Shown: positions 5,876 through 14,842 of the stretch, one piece after another
How the letters are laid out: each line of letters starts with the position of its first letter
How positions within the stretch are numbered: the stretch's first letter is position 1
NCBI GenBank assembly: GCA_016281435.1
Contig: JAEEIQ010000079.1
Span: 1-15,528 of the forward strand
Length of the DNA stretch: 15,528 bases
Direction: 5' to 3'
From: Bacteroidales bacterium
GTDB lineage: Bacteria; Bacteroidota; Bacteroidia; Bacteroidales; UBA932
Notes under the pieces: generated by a model
What the model was told of the DNA's origin: nothing
Seen by the model: only the letters and a program-made list of their open reading frames with translations
Databases searched by the model: none
Made by a program: the position numbers and the translations under genes

Positions 5876-8800
5876 CTGAATGATACGGGCCCTCCGTTGG
5901 CCCTGTAATGCGGAGCGTATTGCGATTCGATTTCCATTGCCGGAGCCTGGAACTCTCCTTCCGCTGTCACGAAAAAGGCCTCCTCGACCTTGGATTTCTC
6001 CTCCGGGAAGACATCATACCAATATTCCGTCCTTTCCTTGAGGACGCTGCGCCAGACATTCCATCCCGCATGGCCCGAGAGCTGCTGCACGGGCCGCAGT
6101 CCGGCGGTCCTTGGAGCAGAGAGACGGACGAAACTGCGGTTCTCTTCGCTATAAAGGGAATAGACCGCCACGACTTTCTCGCCGACGGCAAGGTGTTCCC
6201 CGTCAGCGAGCGGCGTCCGGGCACCGTCGGAGGATTCCCGGAAGAACTCGCGCGAGACCTTGAATCCGTTCCCGGCAGGACGTACGGAAGACAGGGGCAG
6301 GGTCCCGGAAGCAGTCAATATGACAACCTTTGTCGAGAGGGTCTCCGCGCTTCCGGCAAGCACCGAAGCGAGGGCCTCGACGTACGCCGGGTCGCTTCCC
6401 CACTGCTGGGTCTCCTTCTGGACCATGAGCCAGAGGCGGACGCCTTCGGCAATTCCAGCGGCCCCCGGAATATCGGAGGCATCGGAAAGCAGGTCGCAGA
6501 TCAGGGAATGCGCATAACACTCGCTCTCGAGAAGGCCTCTCCACGGCAGCACCGCATTGGGGAAATACCAGCCTCCGGAACGATGCTCCTCCGCATATTC
6601 GACAAGGGACTGAAGGTCTTTCCGCAATGATTTCGTCATCCTGGAACCGGCGGCCAGCCGTACTCCCCACTGCCGGGCCAGCGCCTTGCCCTCATCGGAG
6701 GCGAGAAGGGCCTTGAGCGTGCCGATCCGGCGGGCCTTGGCAAGGATCATCCCGTTCATCCCGCGCACCTTGCCGGGCACGAGGTAGGCCTTCGCATCTT
6801 TCCTGAATGCCTTGAGGCGGGCACGATCCGCTCCTGCGGGCTTGAACGGCACATCGGCATGGAGAGACCGTACATGCATGTACTGCTCCTCGGAAAGGAA
6901 GCCTCTCCAGAGAGGATGGTCGCCACTTCCGAACATGGAGGAATCCAGATAGGACACCGCGGCAGGGACCGCCTCGAAAAGGGCTGCAGGGACCGCCAGG
7001 CCGCGATTGCGCATGGAAGCAAGCCGTTCCAGCAGCACTGCGGTCAGCACCGGCGAAGAGCGCATCCCGGCGAACCAGGAGAAGCCCCCGTCCGAACAGC
7101 GGCAGGCAAGTATCTTCGCGGCCATATCCTCCGCGTTGAACTCGCAGCCGGCCCCGACAGAACGCGCCAGCAGCCCGGCATAAAGGGCATCGGAAAGGCT
7201 GACCACGTTCTCGCAAGCCACCTCGACCTTCGAAGGCAGGGCCTCCTTCACCATATCCAGTATGGAAATCTCTTTCACCGAGGCGGCCGCACCGTTGAAA
7301 TTGACGAAACTTCCCCGCAGCGAGGCGATCAGGGCCTCCCTGTCGGAGCCGCCCTTCAGCAGCGCCGAATGGGCCTCGGTCAGTTCCTGCTCCGGCCGCA
7401 GCACCGGGACAGTCACGAAAAGGGCATCGGAGCCGTCTTCTCCGGAAGCCTTGAACATCACGAGGATGCCGAGGTCCCGTATCCTAGGGACTTCAAAAGT
7501 ACAGACGAAAGGCAGAGCATCGCCTGCCGGAACGGAAATCTCCTTCTCAAAAACCTGCAGAGGGGTTTTACCGTCATATTCCTTGCCGTCGAAAAGCAGC
7601 ACCCGTGCCGTGCCGTCCACTTTCTCCACGGAACCGTTCGTCAACATCGGGCGGATCACGTACTTGTCTCCCGAATAGAGGAACTGCGGCTCGGACAGGC
7701 TGACCTTGACGGGAACGGTCACCACAAGTTCCTTCCGGAGCGAAGCGTTGCGCATCTTCTTGTCGTGGGCGAAGACCTGCACGTTGAAAGCTGACAGCTT
7801 GTCCCCTGCCTTCACGTCGAAGGCGACCTTCCCTGACGCGCCGGACTCAAGCGCCGGCTCCCAGGCAAGGGTCGTGGACAAGTCGGTGCGAATCCTGACC
7901 TCCGCTTCGGCTGCGTCAAACGCGGCGCCGGCCTGGCGGTCTTCAAGATTGAGGACAGATTCTTCCTCCGCGACGAAATCCATGGTCTCATCCGGCGCTG
8001 CGGCGGCCGCCTTGAACATCACTTTGGCCGCCCCGAGGCCGCGGACCATATAAACGGGCCTGCTGCCGACGAAGCCGGGAGCGCAACTGTAATTCACGGT
8101 AATATCGTCGGGCACATACGGACGTGTCGGTCCCCAGAAATTGGACTGAATGGTCTCGGAGGCCTTGTCGAAAGCGGACATGGCCAGCTGGACCCCGAGC
8201 AGGGTCTTCAGCTCGAAGCGGCAGGATGCTCCCGGGGCCGCACTGTCCTTCCAGCGGGTGAATTCCAGGGGAAGGTCGTAGTCCTTCTTCTCCCTTTTCA
8301 CCGTACGGGACCAGGTATAGACCTCCCCGTCCCGGAAATAAAGAAGCTTCAGGCAGACGGCATCAGGCCAGTCGGGCCTGTGTTCAAAGGATACGGTTTC
8401 CAGCGAGCCTTCACGGCCCCTCTCTCCGGAAAGCCGGAAGGTCCCGGACGCCAGCAGGACATCCCCGCTGCCGAGCACCTCAGCCACGCCCCAGACCGGA
8501 CCTCCCGTATGCCCCACCTGTACTGCAAGGGCATCTGAGAAGGGCACCTTGAAAAGCCCGCGCACATCCGCATCTATGCTGCGGCTGCCGTCGCTGACTT
8601 TCAGGATGGCCAGTTCCCTGTCCGCATCCAGCTCTTTCCCCGCGGACGTCTTCACCGAGGCGCGGGCCTTGAGGAGATACATTCCGTCCGGCCGTCCGCC
8701 GAGATCGAGGCTCAGCTTCGCACCTTCCTTCATCTTGCCTTCCTCCAGGACTTTTCCGGCCTCGTTTTCCAGCTTCCAGCCGATTTCGAGCGAGGGATGG

Positions 8801-10968
8801 GGGGAAGAAGAGATGCGCACGGAAGCCTGCGGGTCGGAAAGGATGGAGGTTGCCTGGTCACCGGTCCGGGACGGCAGTGAGAAATGTCCTTCAGTCTCGT
8901 TTACAAGGTCCAGGTATAAATCGACGCCCTCGCGTGAGGACCTCCAGGTCCGGAACTCCCGGGTCTCCCCGGTTCCGTCCATTACCTTGACCGCAATGTT
9001 ATAATTGGCCCAGCTCCGCGCGGAAGCCTTGAATGAGAAACTGAAACTGCCGTCGGACGAAAGCTTCAATTCTCCGGAGGCAGGCTCTTCTGTGCCCGAG
9101 ACGGACCACTCGGCCCGCGCGGAGGACAGATTGTGCCCGGAATACGCCGTGACACGGCCGGAGACCTTTATCTCATCCCCTGGCAGGATCAACCCGTCGC
9201 TCTCATCGAACTTCAGATCGAAACTCGGAAGGACGAAATCGTCCACCCGCACTCCACAGCCGGCCAGCCTCGTCTTCCCGTCCGAAACATAAACGGTATA
9301 CCTCCCGTTCCGGCTGCTTCTTTCCAGCACGAACGACCCGTAAACCGCGCCGAAGGCATCGCAGGAAAGCTTCTTTTCAGAGATAAGCTTTCCCTGCGTA
9401 TCGACAAGCGTCACGGATAGGTCCTTTCCCGCCGCGACGGTCTTCCACTTGTAAGTGCCCTCATACGCTATGGCCTTGAAGAAGAGCTCGTCCCCAGGAT
9501 TGTACGCTCCCCTGTCCGTAAGGATAAGGGCATGGAGGACCTGCTTATCCGCTCCGGCCTTCGTGATGTATCCGGGAGAGTCCTGCCTGGAGGCCCTCCG
9601 GTGCCCGTCGGCTCCCGTCGCCTCCGCCCTGAAGCGGTACTGCCACTTGTTCCCGCCCATCCGGCTGCTGAACTCCTTCCCGAGAGGGGTGAAGCCATCC
9701 TTCAGACGCAGCCCTTTCCGGACCACAAGGTCCTTTCCGTTGGCATCCGAAAGGATTATATCCGCTTCCTTGAGCGGCTCTCCCGTGATATAGTCGGTCA
9801 CATACACCCCTATCCCGGAGGAAATCTCCCTGACGGCAAGCGAGAGGGAATGACGCTCATAGCGTATCTCCGCGCGCTCGTTCCCGGACGAGCAGACTAT
9901 GGAATACACGCCGTCGTCCAGGACAGGCAACTCGCACCCGAGACTGTCAGGGACATAGAATCTTTGCCCAGGATTGGCAAGCGACGTCCCGAACAGTTCC
10001 TTGCCGCCTTCCTTGCCGAGGCTGACCTTGACCTTCTTTATATTCCTGACCTTGACGGCAAGCTTGCGGCCCTCGACCGAGGCTTCTATCGAAGGCGCTT
10101 CGAGCACGGCAAGTATGTCTCCAGCCTGCCGGCAGCAGGACGCTATTTCCTTTTCAGTCCCCCTGTACGATGACGCCTCCTTCTGCAGGCTCCTGCAGTC
10201 GTCCCGCAAAGCCAGATAGTCCGCCTCCGGGGACGCCCCGGAGCCGGCCAGTTCGCTGAAGCGCATCTGCAGAAGATCCTCCCGCGCAAGCAGGGCGGCG
10301 GCTTTCCCCGAATACTTTTCCGCGAAGGCCTCCAGCCGGGCCTTCCGGCCCTCTTCAGCGCCGCGCACTATCTTCTGGTAGTCATGGAAAGCCTCCAGGG
10401 GATAATGGCCCCTGACACGGGCCGACAGGTCTCCGTCCACTCCGACCGCTTCGCGGAGGAAAAGATGCCAGAGGGCGAAATCGTAGTCACTTTCCAGGAC
10501 TCCCGGAAGCACGTCGGTGAACTTCGACGTCCGCAGAAGCCGGGTCCAGAACTCCGGATTGCGGGATTTTTCAAGCTTATCCCGATGATCCCTGGCGTAC
10601 AGAGCGACATCAAACGTGCTTTTCGTGTCCATCCTGAGGGCAAGCCCGACTACAGGCTCGCCGAAAGCGTCGGCCTCCGCCGCAAAGTCCCGCGAAAGGG
10701 AGTCGCGCATCTTCCAGTTGGAAGAAGAGCGCACGTCCACGTATCTTCGCGCCGCATCGTACCAGTCCCAGGGGAGCTTTTTCGCGGAGGCTTCCTTCTT
10801 GATCTGTTCGAGTATCCTGGCCTGTTCCTTAGGCCTGTCGGCTCCGGAAGCCGCCCTAAAATTTTCCCATAACTTTGCAAGGACGTGGCCTTCGGAATCT
10901 TTCTTCGTATCCGCCACAGGGGCCGCTCCGAGCAGGAATGCCGCAAATATCATCAGAATCTGTTTCAT
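5872..10968 (-). CDS. Secreted alpha-2-macroglobulin-like protein (MG2/A2M domains), thioester motif lost
   Basis: A 1698-residue exported protein from the ATG at 10968, which begins with a signal peptide (MKQILMIFAAFLLGAAPVA, no lipobox Cys). A start 24 bases further up (10992) would add eight residues before the signal and lies upstream of the predicted promoter, so I reject it. Residues about 20-290 are a helical N-terminal region found in Bacteroidota relatives. A carboxypeptidase-regulatory-like segment (YVTDYITGEPLKEADI) is near 390, the MG2 domain (LTDRGAYNPGDELFFKA) near 484-500, the A2M domain (TTLAWEPALESGASGKVAFDV) near 1032-1052, and the helical thioester-type domain with DGGFSWFAG near 1293. 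The C-terminal domain ends with VFPEEKSKVEEAFFVTAEGEF and QYAPHY. The expected CxEQ thioester is replaced by ACENVVS (about 1251). Bacterial A2Ms are thought to trap proteases in the envelope; here trapping would be non-covalent. No pbpC is adjacent. It is followed by an SDR with an ATGA overlap. Confidence 0.92.
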   Translation of the reverse strand: MKQILMIFAAFLLGAAPVADTKKDSEGHVLAKLWENFRAASGADRPKEQARILEQIKKEASAKKLPWDWYDAARRYVDVRSSSNWKMRDSLSRDFAAEADAFGEPVVGLALRMDTKSTFDVALYARDHRDKLEKSRNPEFWTRLLRTSKFTDVLPGVLESDYDFALWHLFLREAVGVDGDLSARVRGHYPLEAFHDYQKIVRGAEEGRKARLEAFAEKYSGKAAALLAREDLLQMRFSELAGSGASPEADYLALRDDCRSLQKEASSYRGTEKEIASCCRQAGDILAVLEAPSIEASVEGRKLAVKVRNIKKVKVSLGKEGGKELFGTSLANPGQRFYVPDSLGCELPVLDDGVYSIVCSSGNERAEIRYERHSLSLAVREISSGIGVYVTDYITGEPLKEADIILSDANGKDLVVRKGLRLKDGFTPLGKEFSSRMGGNKWQYRFRAEATGADGHRRASRQDSPGYITKAGADKQVLHALILTDRGAYNPGDELFFKAIAYEGTYKWKTVAAGKDLSVTLVDTQGKLISEKKLSCDAFGAVYGSFVLERSSRNGRYTVYVSDGKTRLAGCGVRVDDFVLPSFDLKFDESDGLILPGDEIKVSGRVTAYSGHNLSSARAEWSVSGTEEPASGELKLSSDGSFSFSFKASARSWANYNIAVKVMDGTGETREFRTWRSSREGVDLYLDLVNETEGHFSLPSRTGDQATSILSDPQASVRISSSPHPSLEIGWKLENEAGKVLEEGKMKEGAKLSLDLGGRPDGMYLLKARASVKTSAGKELDADRELAILKVSDGSRSIDADVRGLFKVPFSDALAVQVGHTGGPVWGVAEVLGSGDVLLASGTFRLSGERGREGSLETVSFEHRPDWPDAVCLKLLYFRDGEVYTWSRTVKREKKDYDLPLEFTRWKDSAAPGASCRFELKTLLGVQLAMSAFDKASETIQSNFWGPTRPYVPDDITVNYSCAPGFVGSRPVYMVRGLGAAKVMFKAAAAAPDETMDFVAEEESVLNLEDRQAGAAFDAAEAEVRIRTDLSTTLAWEPALESGASGKVAFDVKAGDKLSAFNVQVFAHDKKMRNASLRKELVVTVPVKVSLSEPQFLYSGDKYVIRPMLTNGSVEKVDGTARVLLFDGKEYDGKTPLQVFEKEISVPAGDALPFVCTFEVPRIRDLGILVMFKASGEDGSDALFVTVPVLRPEQELTEAHSALLKGGSDREALIASLRGSFVNFNGAAASVKEISILDMVKEALPSKVEVACENVVSLSDALYAGLLARSVGAGCEFNAEDMAAKILACRCSDGGFSWFAGMRSSPVLTAVLLERLASMRNRGLAVPAALFEAVPAAVSYLDSSMFGSGDHPLWRGFLSEEQYMHVRSLHADVPFKPAGADRARLKAFRKDAKAYLVPGKVRGMNGMILAKARRIGTLKALLASDEGKALARQWGVRLAAGSRMTKSLRKDLQSLVEYAEEHRSGGWYFPNAVLPWRGLLESECYAHSLICDLLSDASDIPGAAGIAEGVRLWLMVQKETQQWGSDPAYVEALASVLAGSAETLSTKVVILTASGTLPLSSVRPAGNGFKVSREFFRESSDGARTPLADGEHLAVGEKVVAVYSLYSEENRSFVRLSAPRTAGLRPVQQLSGHAGWNVWRSVLKERTEYWYDVFPEEKSKVEEAFFVTAEGEFQAPAMEIESQYAPHYRANGGPVSFR

Positions 10969-10977
10969 AATCGTGCT

Positions 10978-11009
10978 TGAAAATAGGAACAATTTTCCAT
11001 TATGACAAA
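10978..11009 (-). promoter_or_regulatory. Candidate promoter of the A2M-like gene
   Basis: On the minus strand TTTG (11006-11009) is followed by 20 bases and TATTTTCA (10978-10985), which matches TAnnTT but not the final TG of the -7 consensus. The box ends only 9 bases before the ATG at 10968, so the leader would be very short. It lies inside the coding stretch that the longer start at 10992 would require, favouring the shorter start. Confidence 0.4.
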
Positions 11010-11030
11010 AAATGTTCCAGCTATTATTTG

Positions 11031-11038
11031 TAACTTTG
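11031..11038 (+). promoter_or_regulatory. Predicted -7 box upstream of cstA-purC-purB
   Basis: TAACTTTG is a perfect TAnnTTTG -7 box ending 22 bases before the cstA ATG. No TTTG lies 19-20 bases upstream, so the -33 element is poor. Together with the minus-strand promoter at 10978-11009 it occupies the 92-base divergent gap between the A2M-like gene and cstA. I see no riboswitch or long leader here. Confidence 0.5.
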
Positions 11039-11060
11039 TTATCCGGTTAAAACAGTAGTC

Positions 11061-12515
11061 ATGATTACCCTGCTTATCAGCATTGCAGCCCTGATTCTCG
11101 GCTATTTCCTGTACGGAAAATTCGTGGAAAGGGTATTCGGCCCCGACCCTGCGAGGCCCACTCCCGCGCTCAGCAAGGCGGACGGAGTCGATTTCGTCCC
11201 GATGCCGACCTGGAAAGTCTTCATGATCCAGTTCCTCAACATCGCCGGCACAGGGCCCATCTTCGGAGCCATACTCGGCGCCAAGTTCGGACCTGCGTGC
11301 TATCTATGGATAGTGCTGGGATGCATCTTCGGAGGGGCCGTGCACGATTACCTGTCCGGCATGCTGTCGGTACGCCACGGCGGAGCCAGCCTGCCCGAGA
11401 TCGTGGGGACCTACCTCGGGAAGAACGTGAGGGCCGTGATGCTTGCCTTCTCCGTAGTGATGCTGATCCTGGTCGGCGCCGTCTTCGTGTACAGCCCGGC
11501 GGTGATCCTCGGCGGCATGGCCGGGGACGGGACCCCGAAAGCCATCCTGATCTGGGTGTTCGTAGTCATGGCTTACTACATCATAGCGACCCTCGTCCCC
11601 ATCGACAAGATCATAGGAAAGATCTACCCCTTGTTCGCTTTCGCCCTGATCTTCATGGCCGTGAGCCTGCTGGGATGCCTTCTCGTGAAGCACCCCGGCG
11701 GCATGCCCGAACTCTGGGACGGGCTTCAGAACCGCAACCCCGGCGCGGGAAGGCTGTTCCCCGCCCTGTTCATAACCATAGCCTGCGGCGCGGTCAGCGG
11801 CTTCCATGCGACGCAGTCCCCCCTGATGGCCCGGTGCATCAAGAATGAGAAGCTCGGCCGGCCCGTCTTCTACGGATCGATGATCACGGAAGGCATCGTG
11901 GCCCTGATCTGGGCCGCCATTTCCTCTTGGTTCTTCTTCGCTGGCGGCAATGCCGAAATGGGAGCCGAAGGGGTCTCCGCAGCTCCCGCCGTGGTCACTG
12001 CCGTCTCCAAATACTGGCTCGGAGCATTCGGCAGCATACTTGCCCTGCTCGGCGTGGTCGCAGCCCCGATCACAAGCGGCGACACGGCCCTGCGCAGCGT
12101 CAGGATGATCATAGCGGATGCCTTGCATATCGACCAGGGGCCCATCAGCAAGCGCCTGGCCGTCAGCGTCCCCATCTTTGCGGTGACAGCCGCCCTGCTG
12201 TGGTTCAATATTGCGGATTCGAACGGTTTCGACAAGATATGGCGCTACTTCGGCTGGGCCAACCAGACCCTGTCCGTATTCACGCTCTGGACCATTACGG
12301 CCTTCCTTATGGGCCGCCGAAAGGACCTGAGCTACCTCGTCTCGTTGATCCCGGCCTGCTTCATGACGGCGGTCAGCGTGACCTTCATCTGCACGGCGAA
12401 GATAGGCTTCAACCTGCCCGAGGCCGCGAACCCCTGGATAGGACTGACGGTGTTCCTCCTGGCCGTCGCGGGAGGTGAGATCATGAGAAGAAAACTACAG
12501 AAAAACATAGCATAA
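11061..12515 (+). CDS. cstA: CstA-family carbon starvation protein (inner-membrane carrier)
   Basis: A 484-residue polytopic membrane protein of the CstA family, whose members take up pyruvate and/or peptides; E. coli CstA is about 700 residues, and this is the shorter form. About twelve or more hydrophobic segments run through it, beginning with [15 protein letters not shown] at 5-19. Family landmarks are [21 protein letters not shown] at 57-77 (CstA has SIAGAGPIVGP), [17 protein letters not shown] at 92-108, [12 protein letters not shown] at 243-254, [13 protein letters not shown] at 337-349 and [11 protein letters not shown] at 394-404. The last two blocks are strongly conserved in the family. 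Its stop overlaps the purC start by one base (TAATG), and it heads a cstA-purC-purB unit with a -7 box at 11031-11038. The direct substrate is not determinable from sequence; an electrochemical gradient as driving force is inferred. Confidence 0.94.
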   Translation: MITLLISIAALILGYFLYGKFVERVFGPDPARPTPALSKADGVDFVPMPTWKVFMIQFLNIAGTGPIFGAILGAKFGPACYLWIVLGCIFGGAVHDYLSGMLSVRHGGASLPEIVGTYLGKNVRAVMLAFSVVMLILVGAVFVYSPAVILGGMAGDGTPKAILIWVFVVMAYYIIATLVPIDKIIGKIYPLFAFALIFMAVSLLGCLLVKHPGGMPELWDGLQNRNPGAGRLFPALFITIACGAVSGFHATQSPLMARCIKNEKLGRPVFYGSMITEGIVALIWAAISSWFFFAGGNAEMGAEGVSAAPAVVTAVSKYWLGAFGSILALLGVVAAPITSGDTALRSVRMIIADALHIDQGPISKRLAVSVPIFAVTAALLWFNIADSNGFDKIWRYFGWANQTLSVFTLWTITAFLMGRRKDLSYLVSLIPACFMTAVSVTFICTAKIGFNLPEAANPWIGLTVFLLAVAGGEIMRRKLQKNIA

Positions 12516-13462
12516 TGAACACGGTTGTCAAGACAGATTTCCATTTCCCCGGACAGGTGGGAAAGTACACCGGAAAGGTGCGCGACGTTTACAGCTTGGG
12601 TGACGACTACCTCGCGATGGTGGCCACGGACCGGATCTCCGCATTCGACGTGGTGCTCCCCAGGGGCATCCCCTTCAAGGGTCAGGTCCTGAACCAGATA
12701 GCCTCCCGGTTCCTCGACGCCACCGCCGACATCATCCCCAACTGGAAGATTTCGGAAGCGGACCCCATGGTCACGATAGGCCACCGCTGCGAGCCTTTCA
12801 AGGTCGAAATGGTCATCCGCGGATACCTCGCCGGACACGCCTGGCGCGAGTACAAGGCCGGAAAGCGGACTCTCTGCGGAGAGCCGATGCCTGAAGGGAT
12901 GGTCGAGAACCAGAAGTTCCCCGAGCCCCTGATCACCCCGACCACGAAGGCCGCCGAGGGGCACGACGAAGATATCAGCAAGGAAGAAATAATAGCCCAG
13001 GGAATCGTTTCACGTGAGGATTACGAGCAGCTCGAGGCATACACCCGCAAGCTTTTCCGGCGCGGCAGCGAACTTGCCGCGGCGAAGGGCCTCATCCTCG
13101 TTGACACCAAATACGAATTCGGCAAGAAGGACGGCAAGATACTCCTGATGGACGAGATCCACACTCCCGACTCCTCCCGCTACTTCTACGCTGAAGGCTA
13201 TGAAGAGAGGCTCGCGCGCGGCGAAAGGCAGAAGCAGCTTTCGAAGGAGTTCGTGCGCGAATGGCTCATGGCAGGCGGCTTCCAGGGCCGCGAGGGCGAG
13301 AAAGTGCCCGAGATGACGGACGAAGTCGTCGCCTCGATCTCCGAGCGCTACATCGAGCTCTACGAGCACATCACCGGCGAGAAATTCGTCAAGGCGGAAG
13401 GCGGAGACGTCCTTGGCCGTATCGAAAAGAACATCAACGCATTCTTAAGCGCACAGAAATGA
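12515..13462 (+). CDS. purC: SAICAR synthase (phosphoribosylaminoimidazole-succinocarboxamide synthase)
   Basis: PurC joins CAIR and aspartate with ATP to give SAICAR in de novo IMP synthesis. The protein is 315 residues, the longer form that I associate with Bacteroidota and yeast rather than the ~240-residue E. coli/Bacillus form. Signatures are GKVRDVY at 20-26 (nucleotide-binding loop), [12 protein letters not shown] at 38-49, [10 protein letters not shown] at 98-107, [15 protein letters not shown] at 141-155, LVDTKYEFG at 195-203 and the aspartate/CAIR-site block [12 protein letters not shown] at 213-224. The ATG uses the last A of the cstA stop (TAATG), and its TGA overlaps the purB ATG (ATGA), so both junctions favour translational coupling. 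Its product SAICAR is the substrate of the next gene, PurB. No domain is missing. Confidence 0.97.
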   Translation: MNTVVKTDFHFPGQVGKYTGKVRDVYSLGDDYLAMVATDRISAFDVVLPRGIPFKGQVLNQIASRFLDATADIIPNWKISEADPMVTIGHRCEPFKVEMVIRGYLAGHAWREYKAGKRTLCGEPMPEGMVENQKFPEPLITPTTKAAEGHDEDISKEEIIAQGIVSREDYEQLEAYTRKLFRRGSELAAAKGLILVDTKYEFGKKDGKILLMDEIHTPDSSRYFYAEGYEERLARGERQKQLSKEFVREWLMAGGFQGREGEKVPEMTDEVVASISERYIELYEHITGEKFVKAEGGDVLGRIEKNINAFLSAQK

Positions 13463-14751
13463 TAGAGAGATATTCACGGAAGGTGATGCGGGACATCTGG
13501 ACCGAGGAGAACAAGTTCAACGCCTACCTCGAAGTCGAGACCCTGTCCTGCGAAGCATGGAGCAAGCTTGGCGTGATCCCGGCGGAGGATGTCGAAAAGA
13601 TCCGCGCCAACGCGAAGTTCGAGGTCGCCCGCATCCAGGAGATCGAGCAGCAGACGAAGCACGACGTCGTCGCATTCACCCGCGCCGTCTCCGAAAGCCT
13701 CGGCGAGGAACGCAAGTGGGTCCACTACGGCCTGACTTCGACCGACGTCGTGGATACCGCGAACGGATACCTTCTCAAGCAGGCCAACGCCATCCTCGCC
13801 AAAGACCTTGAAGATTTCTGCGCCGTCCTTCGAAAGAGGGCCGTGGAATTCAAGTCCACCCCCTGCATAGGGCGCACCCACGGCATCCACGCCGACATCA
13901 CGAGTTTCGGCCTCAAATGGGCCCTGTGGTACGAGGAGATGAAGCGCAACGTCGCCCGTTTCAAGGACGCCTGCGCAGACGTCGAGGCCGGCAAGATGAG
14001 CGGGGCCGTCGGCAACTTCGCCAACATCCCTCCCTTCATCCAGGATTATGTCTGCGAAAAGCTCGGCATAGCTTCCGCGAACATCTCGACCCAGGTCCTG
14101 CAGCGCGACCGCCATGCCCATTACGTCGGCACGCTGGCGCTCATCGCTTCCACCCTCGAACAGATGGCCTTCGAGGTGCGCAACCTCCAGAGGACCGAGG
14201 TCCGCGAGGTCGAAGAGGCGTTCAGCAAGGGGCAGAAAGGCTCCAGCGCGATGCCGCACAAGCGCAATCCCATCAGCAGCGAGAACATCTGCGGCTGCGC
14301 CCGCGTGATGCGCGGTTACATGGCCACTTCGTACGAGAACGTCGCCCTCTGGCATGAAAGGGACATCTCGCACTCCTCCACCGAAAGGATCATACTTCCG
14401 GATGCCACGGAGCTGCTGGATTACATGCTGAACCGCTTCAAAGGCATCCTCGAGAACCTTTTCGTCTATCCCGAGAACATGCTCGCGAACATCTGGCGCA
14501 CGAAGGGCGTGATCTTCGCCCAGAGGGTGATGAACGCCCTTATCGGCAAGGGATTCGCCCGAGAGAAGGCATACGATACGGTCCAGCCCATCGCCATGCG
14601 CGCATGGACGGAAGGACTTGACTACAGGACCCTCCTGAAGGAATCCCCGGAAGTGATGGCCGTCCTAACCGAAGAGGAACTCGAAGGCTGCTTCACCCTC
14701 GACTACTACTTCAAGAACGTCGACTACATCTTCGACCGCGTCGGGATCTAA
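13459..14751 (+). CDS. purB: Adenylosuccinate lyase, Bacillus subtilis type
   Basis: PurB cleaves SAICAR to AICAR and adenylosuccinate to AMP, releasing fumarate both times. The 430-residue protein begins [20 protein letters not shown], which matches the Bacillus-type PurB start. The fumarase/aspartase fold residues are clear: the TKHDV block with H68, [13 protein letters not shown] at 89-101, GRTHGIHAD with catalytic H141, and the mobile signature loop [11 protein letters not shown] at 261-271 carrying the catalytic Ser (S262/S263). [19 protein letters not shown] at 297-315 is also conserved. The start ATG at 13459 overlaps the purC stop by 4 bp; an upstream in-frame ATG at 13261 would extend deep into purC in another frame and is rejected. 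The Bacillus-like form is notable because, from memory, Bacteroides PurB is of the longer E. coli type. Function is certain; the transfer suggestion is inference. Confidence 0.97.
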   Translation: MIERYSRKVMRDIWTEENKFNAYLEVETLSCEAWSKLGVIPAEDVEKIRANAKFEVARIQEIEQQTKHDVVAFTRAVSESLGEERKWVHYGLTSTDVVDTANGYLLKQANAILAKDLEDFCAVLRKRAVEFKSTPCIGRTHGIHADITSFGLKWALWYEEMKRNVARFKDACADVEAGKMSGAVGNFANIPPFIQDYVCEKLGIASANISTQVLQRDRHAHYVGTLALIASTLEQMAFEVRNLQRTEVREVEEAFSKGQKGSSAMPHKRNPISSENICGCARVMRGYMATSYENVALWHERDISHSSTERIILPDATELLDYMLNRFKGILENLFVYPENMLANIWRTKGVIFAQRVMNALIGKGFAREKAYDTVQPIAMRAWTEGLDYRTLLKESPEVMAVLTEEELEGCFTLDYYFKNVDYIFDRVGI

Positions 14752-14830
14752 GAAGAATCCTAGGTGTTCAGTCACAATCCCTTCTTCCCCGTCACCTCCG
14801 GCGACAGGAGAATAATTCCCGGTAAAATGT

Positions 14831-14838
14831 TATATTTG
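14831..14838 (+). promoter_or_regulatory. Candidate -7 box at the sulfatase start
   Basis: TATATTTG is a perfect TAnnTTTG -7 box but ends only four bases before the sulfatase ATG at 14843. Transcription would begin at or next to the ATG. No TTTG lies 19-20 bases upstream. The 91-base gap after purB (14752-14842) holds nothing else I can support; no strong terminator hairpin with a T-run is visible. Confidence 0.4.
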
Positions 14839-14842
14839 GGGC

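Noticed and set aside
10969..10992. Longer start for the A2M-like protein
   Set aside because: The extra residues precede an obvious signal peptide, and the predicted -7 box lies within this stretch.
13261..13458. Upstream in-frame extension of purB by 66 codons
   Set aside because: It would overlap purC in another frame, is arginine-rich, and is absent from the PurB family; the ATG at 13459 matches the family N-terminus.
13474..14373. A 299-codon frame on the minus strand opposite purB
   Set aside because: Antisense shadow of a fully conserved purB; composition is the usual artefact of a C-ending codon bias.
14740..14765. Possible hairpin GGGAT/ATCCT after purB as a terminator
   Set aside because: The stem is only about five pairs including one wobble and has no T-run behind it.
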